From: Portulaca oleracea | Taxonomy: Eukaryota > Streptophyta > Magnoliopsida > Caryophyllales > Portulacaceae | NCBI GenBank assembly: GCA_029582165.1 | Contig: CM055883.1 | Coordinates: 20,120,501 to 20,184,500 of the forward strand | DNA length: 64,000 nt | Direction: 5' to 3' | Shown: piece by piece, positions 57,444-64,000 of the stretch | Position numbering within the stretch: the first letter of the stretch is position 1 | Layout: every line of letters starts with the position of its first letter | Notes under the pieces: model-generated | What the model was told of the DNA's origin: nothing | The model's input: the letters and a program-made list of their open reading frames with translations, nothing else | The model's database searches: none | Position numbers and translations under genes: made by a program

Positions 57444-59501
57444 ACACTCCCACACAAGGGTTTGCTCGCCCTGAGCAAACTAAAACAAGAAATAAAAAGT
57501 AACTAACTACCCTAACTCACTTTCGTAGGAATCACGGTTGCATTTAGCATATGCAACAAGCCCTTTAAACCTCTAGGTTTTCCCTAGTGGATGAGTAGGT
57601 CTCGTGAGGGTTTGCAGAAGATATACCCACAAAATCTAAAGGAAAAGTAGACTCAGATTAAAAAGGAAAAGACTCACGAAAGAAAAAGGAATAAGAAGAA
57701 ACAAAAGAAATAAAAAAAAAAGTTACAAATACAATTAAACACCCCCTCAGGCTAACCAATCAAACACATCAATCCATCAAGTAATATCAAGATCAATCTG
57801 GAAGAGAACAAAATCAGTGTAAGATAGACAAAATGAATTTTTTGAAATTAAGTAGAGAACAAGTACTTTAGATGCGAAAAACTTCCAACAGAATTAAGAT
57901 GAATGCAAATATGCGCGGTTGGTTATGGACGTAGGCCAATCAAAAGAGCAAACCTCACTTTAGGATACAAAAATGAACGCTCAAACACTCAAATTTGAAT
58001 GTGTATGTGGGTTTTTCTCATACTCAAACCAAAAGAAACAACCTACCATAGGCTTGGTAAGAATCTCGCTCTCCACTGCTAGTATGCAAATACACAAGTG
58101 ACAATCAAGAGGACTCTTTAGGGTTGTAACGAGGGTTAGGTTAAGGGGAAAGGAATTGTAATATTTGGATATAAGGAGTTAAAAGAGTCATGCTTGGATT
58201 GATTTTCAACAAAGATTTTCTCTCAACTCACCTTCTTGCTTAATGTATGCAAGGAATTCACTTTTCTCCCTCATTAAGAACAAAACATCTTATCAAACTT
58301 TACAACCTGGTCAAAAGCTAAGAACTCTTAATTGAGTCACCCTTAATCATCTTTTTTTTCATATATATATTTTTTTTCTTTTTGGTGGGTGATCAAGGGA
58401 GAAGAAACACGAATATATATATATATAAACTTAGCTTCGACCTCAATACATCAAAAGAACATCATAACCAATTAGCTAACTCATAATAATTGGGAAATAT
58501 AATTTGTCCCAATTCAATAAAAATTAAAATCTACACCCCAACATCTCACTTCATTTGTAGCAACACCGAACCAATTTTCGCTCCTGGATTAATGAAATCT
58601 CACAACATCCAAGCAGAGAGGTAATCAAAGGCTAGGTGAGGCTAAAGAATGGTAATAATATTATTAGGGAGGCTGTTTGGCTATGTAGTTTAATGAATAG
58701 AGAATGCCTCAATCATATTGTCACAATATATAATGCAACGATGCAGTATCAAACAAGATGCAAAACAAGTTCTAGAAGTGCAACTAGTGGTGGAGTCACC
58801 CAGGAAATAAAAAAATTGACAAAAGTGATCAATTCATACTTTTAGGCTATGTGAACTCACGGGATAGGGCTCATTTAACTAAACCTAACCCAAAGATTTG
58901 CGGCGCGCATATTTACACTTACTAAGATAGTCAAAATAGTTAAACACACTATTCATTACTTGACTCAAAAATCAGAAGATTTGCAATTTCAGTTTCAAAA
59001 ACTTTTAAGTTCTCAACCAAACTATTCTAAGTGAAGCAAGACAAACTGAAAATCTAATTGGTCTACAAGGTTCTAAAAAAAATTATGTTGGGGGGAACCA
59101 AAAAAAAAAGGAAAAATTAAAAAGGCACACGTGCCACCCCACTCCCACACAAAAACTCTACAATGTCCTCATTGTGAATAAGGCGACACCACACACAAAA
59201 GAAAACAAAGATCACACAAAAGAAAAACTCACAAAAGAGAAGAAAAACACAAGCCCGCATGCATGCTACCCCCACTCCCACACAAAAAGGTTGCAATATC
59301 CTCAATGGAAACATAGATGAGCAAGCACGCGAAAGAAAATAAAAAGAAACACAAAAAGAAAACAAAATAAGAAAAGAAAGTTAACTTACTAAAAACTATA
59401 GTAACAAGAGAAGGAAACAATATTACCTGGTTGGGTACTGAGTATACCCAAGCAATAAAATCTCAAAATAAAACCACTTATGGAGCTTCAGCCACTCCAT
59501 C
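57444..59501 (-). other. LTR-element spacer with repeated polypurine-tract-like motifs
   Basis: No ORF of note between the Gag-like ORF and the 3' LTR. TTGTGTGGGAGTG (- strand) occurs three times: 57457-57445 next to the LTR, and at 59152-59140 and 59285-59273, the last two each preceded by GAGGA(C/T)ATTG. The two inner copies may be older or spare polypurine tracts. The small - strand frames at 59117-59420 overlap them and are not genes. Confidence 0.6.
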
Positions 59502-61043
59502 TCACCTCAAGACGTTGGGTATCATATCAGAACCATTCAACGCCCGTAGTAACAAGTCATGCGTCCGTGAATGCATCTCAGAATGGTGTAGGTAAGAGCA
59601 CAATCTCAAAGGTACATCAACAAATGTTAGTGCTCTTAACAGTTTATCAAATGCCTTAGAAAAGTCATAGAAATGATGGAATGCAGGAATGTACAAAACT
59701 TTTCTAGGCACCTTAAAAGGAGACGTGACAAATGAATCCTCCCATTGATTTGTAAGTGACGATTGGTTCTGCAAATCAATGGGAGGGGGCAATACAACAC
59801 ATTCCTGAACCTTCCCATGCACAGATTTGGGTGCAAACGACTCATAAAGCATATCACCATCAAAAATGTCATTGTCACAAACCAAGTTTAAACACTTAGG
59901 ATCAATCCCCAAAGACTCAAGTTCACTATCACAAGATGTCACATTATTCTCAATGAACTCGCCAGGAAGGGTAGTAAATGCCTCATTAATACAATGATGC
60001 TTAATGAAAGTGAATAGTTCAGTATCAAGTACACATTCAATCACAAAAGATTCTATTTCACTCTCAACAAGACCATGTTCAGTTAAATCACAGACATCAT
60101 GGCATTCAATAGATTCTACCTTCTCTTCACATAAAAGCATGGATGTTGGTGTGGACAATGGTTCATCATCTAACAAATTTTCATCCAGTTCTACATCATC
60201 ACACACAGGAACAATAGTTTTCTCATGCTCTTTAGATGTGGCTAGAGCTAAGGACTTACTAAGCTCTATACATGCAAAACTAGGTCTGCTAAAATAGGCA
60301 TCATCCTCATCAGATTCATAAACAAAAGAATCAACATGTATTTCAGGACTCAATGATGATGAATGATCTACTTCAGCTATCGACTCAACCACTTGTGAAG
60401 AAGGAGTTTCTACCTTAGAATCAATGATGTGTAAAAAATTTTGCGTGCACTCATTCATCTTTGCACAGAATTCATCCATTTTAGGTTGTAAACAGGAATC
60501 AGAATCATGGTATGGAGAATCACAATATGAGCACACAGGATTAGACTCAGCAACATCACACTGGGGATGATCAAAAGAATTTTCAACATAACCCCTACAA
60601 TAAGATTGATCATCAAAATGCTGGGGGTATTCACATGAGTGTTCAGGTAAGGTTCCACAAAAATTTTCTAAGTACTCCCCACTACTAAATTGATCATAAA
60701 AATTTTGGGGGTACTCATGAGTTGGTATGGCTAAAGTCTCAGAGGGTGGTGCATAATAAGGAGAGTGGAAGCTAGGAATAACACTTTGTTGCTCAAATTC
60801 ATAAGAATCCTTAGACAACCATTCAAGTAATTCCCATGCTTTATCTTCTCCTAAAGTGGAAAACCCGTAATAATCTAAAAGGTTTCGGGTCTCATAGTTC
60901 ACTCCCTCATTAACAATTCCCAAAAGATCTAATGTACCATAAAAGATACCATGTAATTCACATTGAGCACGATAATCATGTAATCTAACAAAATATTTCC
61001 AAAATATTTCATGCTCATATTGGGGGAATCGGGGACTAGCCAT
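59502..61043 (-). CDS. Gag-derived ORF of the non-autonomous LTR element (513 residues)
   Basis: The only long frame of the element. It starts about 150 bases after the primer-binding site. Residues ~10-85 (AQCELHGIFYGTLDLLGIV, GVNYETRNLLDYYGFSTLGE, AWELLEWLSKDSYEFE) follow the pattern of the C-terminal part of Athila-type Gag, where ...FY.GLN..TR.LLD.A.GG...AYELLE... is usual. A CCHC knuckle, CSYCDSPYHDSDSC (171-184), fits C-x2-C-x4-H-x4-C. The remaining ~320 residues are acidic, Ser/Cys-rich and of unknown role. No protease or RT follows, so mobilisation would need a partner element. The frame is fully open, arguing for recent selection or recent insertion. The Gag assignment is from pattern, not alignment. 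Confidence 0.7.
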   Translation of the reverse strand: MASPRFPQYEHEIFWKYFVRLHDYRAQCELHGIFYGTLDLLGIVNEGVNYETRNLLDYYGFSTLGEDKAWELLEWLSKDSYEFEQQSVIPSFHSPYYAPPSETLAIPTHEYPQNFYDQFSSGEYLENFCGTLPEHSCEYPQHFDDQSYCRGYVENSFDHPQCDVAESNPVCSYCDSPYHDSDSCLQPKMDEFCAKMNECTQNFLHIIDSKVETPSSQVVESIAEVDHSSSLSPEIHVDSFVYESDEDDAYFSRPSFACIELSKSLALATSKEHEKTIVPVCDDVELDENLLDDEPLSTPTSMLLCEEKVESIECHDVCDLTEHGLVESEIESFVIECVLDTELFTFIKHHCINEAFTTLPGEFIENNVTSCDSELESLGIDPKCLNLVCDNDIFDGDMLYESFAPKSVHGKVQECVVLPPPIDLQNQSSLTNQWEDSFVTSPFKVPRKVLYIPAFHHFYDFSKAFDKLLRALTFVDVPLRLCSYLHHSEMHSRTHDLLLRALNGSDMIPNVLR

Positions 61044-61190
61044 AATTCTCTTTTTTTCTATTTATATATTTTTTTATTTTTTTATTTTCATCATTTTTTT
61101 TCAATATTTTTTTTTCTTTGCTACATTTTTCCTAGAAAGCAATAAACTATGTACACACAAACCAATAACCTAATCAACCAAATAACGCCA

Positions 61191-61208
61191 TCCCCGACAA
61201 CGGCGCCA
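61191..61208 (-). promoter_or_regulatory. Primer-binding site (tRNA-Asp)
   Basis: On the - strand TGGCGCCGTTGTCGGGGA, one mismatch from the tRNA-Asp complement, separated from the LTR end at 61212 by AAA. First-strand cDNA synthesis would start here. Confidence 0.85.
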
Positions 61209-61211
61209 TTT

Positions 61212-63233
61212 TGTTCGTTTGCATTTTAGGGGGTTTTTTTAAGAATAAAAATATTCCTAAGTGTTGTCGTATCCGCAGGGATGGTGTGTTAGGTTATCAG
61301 GTAATTGGTTTGCGAAAGAGGTTTTCAGAGTGCGGAAAGCAGTAAATAATTTAAATAAACTAAACTAATATGAATTGAAAGCAATAAAAGCTAAAGAAAG
61401 CATTAAATAAATAGATGAACTAAAATGACTTTGACAGAAAATAAATCTAAACTAAGAAAGCAATTTAAAAGCAAGAAATAAGAAAGCAATAAAACTAAAT
61501 TCTAACAATGAAATTGGGAACAAGAAATTATACCTTCGATGAACTATTCCTAGCAAACTAGAAAGTTGTGATTCAGATTCCTAAGAATATCCAAATCCTC
61601 ACTTTGAAGGAGAATTCGTAAATCCTTAATCCTCCTCCTCACTAAATTGTGGATTGTGTTTGGAAGTTTTGTGATTTACACTAATAAGAACCTTTAGTAA
61701 ATTTTACTTAAACAACTTTAAACAAACACTAGTAAACTGATTGTGAACTGACTTTGTGAATTAATCAAGATCAAAGTAAATATAACCCTAAAAGACTAAT
61801 TAAACCAAATTCTAATCTAACTTAAACAAAATCTAACTACTAGCCCTAGACTAATCCTATTACCTAAATTAATAACAGGAAAATGAAAAAGAAAACAGAG
61901 GAATGGAGATGGATGGCAGAAACAGGGTAACAATACAGAGCATTAAACCCAGAATCAAGTTTATCTAGAATGCAAAAATAGGGGCATGATATCGAACGAA
62001 ATTAGAACAATATCAACACAATCGAAGAACACCTTCAACTCAAAAGAACCAAAACAGAGTCCAAATATCAATCCTATGACATTAATTTCCGGAAATCAAA
62101 ACTCAACAATCCAAGAACCAAAACCCAGAAAGTTACGCTAAAACTCGAATATCACTTCAATATCAAACAGAACAAAACACCAAAATCTCACCAAAACCCA
62201 GAATCGAAACTTTCAAGCATTCAAGAACTAAATTGAAAATCGATGGAATGAAACTGAAAATAAAGTTTTAAAACATGAATTCAAAGCATGAAATAAGACA
62301 TGTATTAAACTTAAATCTAATTCTAACCCTAGGATTTCCGATCGACGACTTTGGGTTGTCACCCCCCAAATCTGACTTCCGGATCCTCTACTCTGGACTA
62401 CGATGATATCCGCTTCCTCCTTCTTCGTTCCTCTTTAATACTTGAACTGGAGCCTCTTCTTCTCATCTCGACCACCGAATCTGCAATAGAAGATAAATTG
62501 AGTGAGAAATCGTGAGAATAAGAGATTTAAAGAGAAATTGAGATGAGAAATGAGATGAGATGATAGGATGAATGATTGTGGTGGAATGGATGTCGGTAGT
62601 TGTTTGTTGACTGAGGAATCCGAGAAGAAGAAGAAGAAGAAGAAGAATGATGAGGATTCAATGGGAAGAAGAAGAAAGAAAGAAGAAAGAAGAAAAGAAG
62701 AAGAACCTGAGGAAGAAGGTAGGATCGGGAAAGGAAGAAGAAAGAAAGAGAAAGAGAAAGAGAAAGAGAAAGGGATCCGAGGGGATGAGAGAGAAAGAGA
62801 GAGGAAGAGAGAGAAAGGGAAGGGGGGAAATGAGAGAAAGAGTTAGGGTTAGGGGTTTTGTGTCGGCAGGGTTTGAGGGAAAACGGGTCAGGTATTTGGG
62901 TACGGGTTTGGGTAGATGGGTGTGGGTGAGAGTGAGGGAGAGTGGACTGGGCTGGATTTTGGGCCGAAGAGGGAGAGAAGAAGGGGAATTGGATTTGGAT
63001 TTGGGCTGGGTAGGAATTAGTTTAGGTTTAGTTTTATTTTATTTTCTAATTTTATTTGTTTTATTATTTTGATTTATAATTAACAAAAATAATAACAAAA
63101 AATAATAAAATACTGTAAAATCTAATAATAATGCAAAATACATAAAAACATAATAAAATTCCTAAATTAATTATTAAAGACTAGCAAAACTCCTTATAAA
63201 AGATATTAGTTCGGCTCGAAACGAGACCGAACA
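61212..63233 (-). repeat. 5' LTR of the non-autonomous element
   Basis: Complete copy, 2,022 bp, matching the 3' LTR base for base over long stretches with scattered substitutions and small indels (an extra AAG-type expansion near 62630). The position of the TATA box reads GTATTAAA (62441-62434) where the 3' LTR has GTATAAAA. GA-rich purine repeats span about 62615-62830. Lys/Glu/Arg-rich frames on the + strand (62568-63072) are artefacts of these. Confidence 0.9.
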
Positions 63234-63238
63234 AAAAA

Positions 63239-64000
63239 TCTAACTAATATTTTTGATTTACATGTGACTTTATTAATCATATGACTATGACTAGTGCAAT
63301 ATCTTATATTATATAAAGATCCTACAATTATTAAAAATTTAAAAATGTCTCTGATTTAAATGTGACTTTTTTAGTTATATGAAAATGACTACTACAATAG
63401 CGGCGTTTACGTGTGTCAGAGAACATGAAGATTAGTCACCATTGAATCGTATAATAGTCGCGTGTATTCGAATAATAACGTGACCACCACTATAATAAAT
63501 ATATATTTGATCATTGAGTCATATATTTGCGTCCAATAATATACTATTAGTCACTCTAACGTCAAATATAGATGATATAGTATTTGCTTCAGAAGTTGTC
63601 TAGCTATCTTATGAGTTGGGTGCACTATAATTATTTCAACCTTTTCCATTCTACATTTGGTAAATTCTTGTGCCTATTGCTTGCAAACTATTGCGTGTGG
63701 ATACCATCTACTGACTCCTTTGTCTGAGTCTTGAACAGTCATGACTGCTTGCAGTGATTCAGCATATACTACACCAACATTTTCCCATTTCATATTCTTC
63801 GCCTACAATATCGCTATTTGAATAGCCTTTGGCTCTACTTGTGTCACCGACTGTTCTTTGAAGCTGATACTATTATCGTTGCTATAATCATCATGATGAT
63901 CTTGATCTAGGCCTTGAATAATCGTAGACGTCGCTTGTCTTGAATTCCTATCCCAAGCTTTGTCCACAATAAACACATACTATGTTTGAAGATAGATCCG
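63239..64000 (-). other. AT-rich flank, then a possible RNase H-like (RVT_3) remnant
   Basis: 63239-63630 belongs to the same AT-rich family as 40401-48462. From about 63990 to 63700 the - strand reads QSVTQVEPKAIQIAIL, a stop, then AKNMKWENVGVVYAESLQAV. This resembles the E.KAI..AI..AK...W.NV.VE.D...AV pattern of the RNase H-like domain at the end of plant LINEs. The catalytic Asp after the second strand is lost (YAES). Weak, from pattern only. Confidence 0.35.

Larger units (their letters stand above)
48463..63233 (-). mobile_element. Non-autonomous Athila/Tat-like LTR retrotransposon, interrupted by a MULE
   Basis: LTRs at 48463-57443 (with the MULE inside; 2,026 bp without it) and 61212-63233 (2,022 bp). 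Both run TGTTCGTTTGC...ACCGAACA on the + strand and appear highly similar. Target duplication AAAAA at 48458-48462 and 63234-63238. On the - strand the primer-binding site TGGCGCCGTTGTCGGGGA (61208-61191) lies three bases from the LTR and fits tRNA-Asp with one mismatch. The polypurine tract (TTGTGTGGGAGTG, 57457-57445) lies next to the 3' LTR. The 3.8-kb interior has one Gag-like ORF and no protease, RT, RNase H or integrase. Confidence 0.88.

Overview
This is nuclear DNA from a flowering plant, most likely a eudicot. It has GT-AG introns, a plastid-targeted nuclear gene, and dense plant-type repeats (Cassandra, an Au-like SINE, hAT/Stowaway/Mutator MITEs, MuDR-type and Athila/Tat-type elements, a Helitron remnant). 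The order or species cannot be told from the sequence.

Only one host gene is recognised: a 19-exon gene on the + strand (CDS 9914-39448, 972 codons) encoding the plastid AAA+ protein FTSHI4. It has a Ser/Arg-rich transit peptide, two membrane segments, Walker A, Walker B, a second region of homology, and an FtsH peptidase-like domain. Although FtsHi proteins are named 'inactive', this copy keeps an HEAGH motif. The exons total only 2.9 kb but span 29.5 kb, because the 18 introns are filled with transposons. Intron 2 holds a LINE fragment, a SINE and a complete Cassandra element. Intron 7 has a hAT MITE and intron 8 a nested foldback. Intron 10 (7.9 kb) has a foldback element with LINE fragments. 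Intron 14 has a MITE and intron 16 five MITEs.

Left flank (1-9913): the tail and primer-binding site of an Athila/Tat-like element, a ~94-bp minisatellite, another LTR, and pieces of a Helitron replicase/helicase on the - strand split by a 3.9-kb solo LTR. These are followed by a broken GRF zinc-finger gene. Right flank (39449-48462): AT-rich duplicated sequence holding a second solo LTR of the same family in the opposite orientation, and a foldback MITE inside a TA microsatellite.

The right end (48463-63233) is a nested pair. A non-autonomous LTR retrotransposon on the - strand has ~2.02-kb LTRs, a tRNA-Asp primer-binding site, AAAAA target duplications, and a single Gag-derived ORF with a CCHC knuckle but no pol. 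Its 3' LTR is interrupted by a 6.9-kb MuDR-type transposon with ~206-bp inverted repeats, a 9-bp target duplication and an apparently intact five-exon transposase gene. Order of events: LTR element first, MULE later. No tRNA, functional rRNA or CRISPR locus was found. Element boundaries rest on reading terminal repeats and target duplications by eye; family names come from recalled features and no database was searched.
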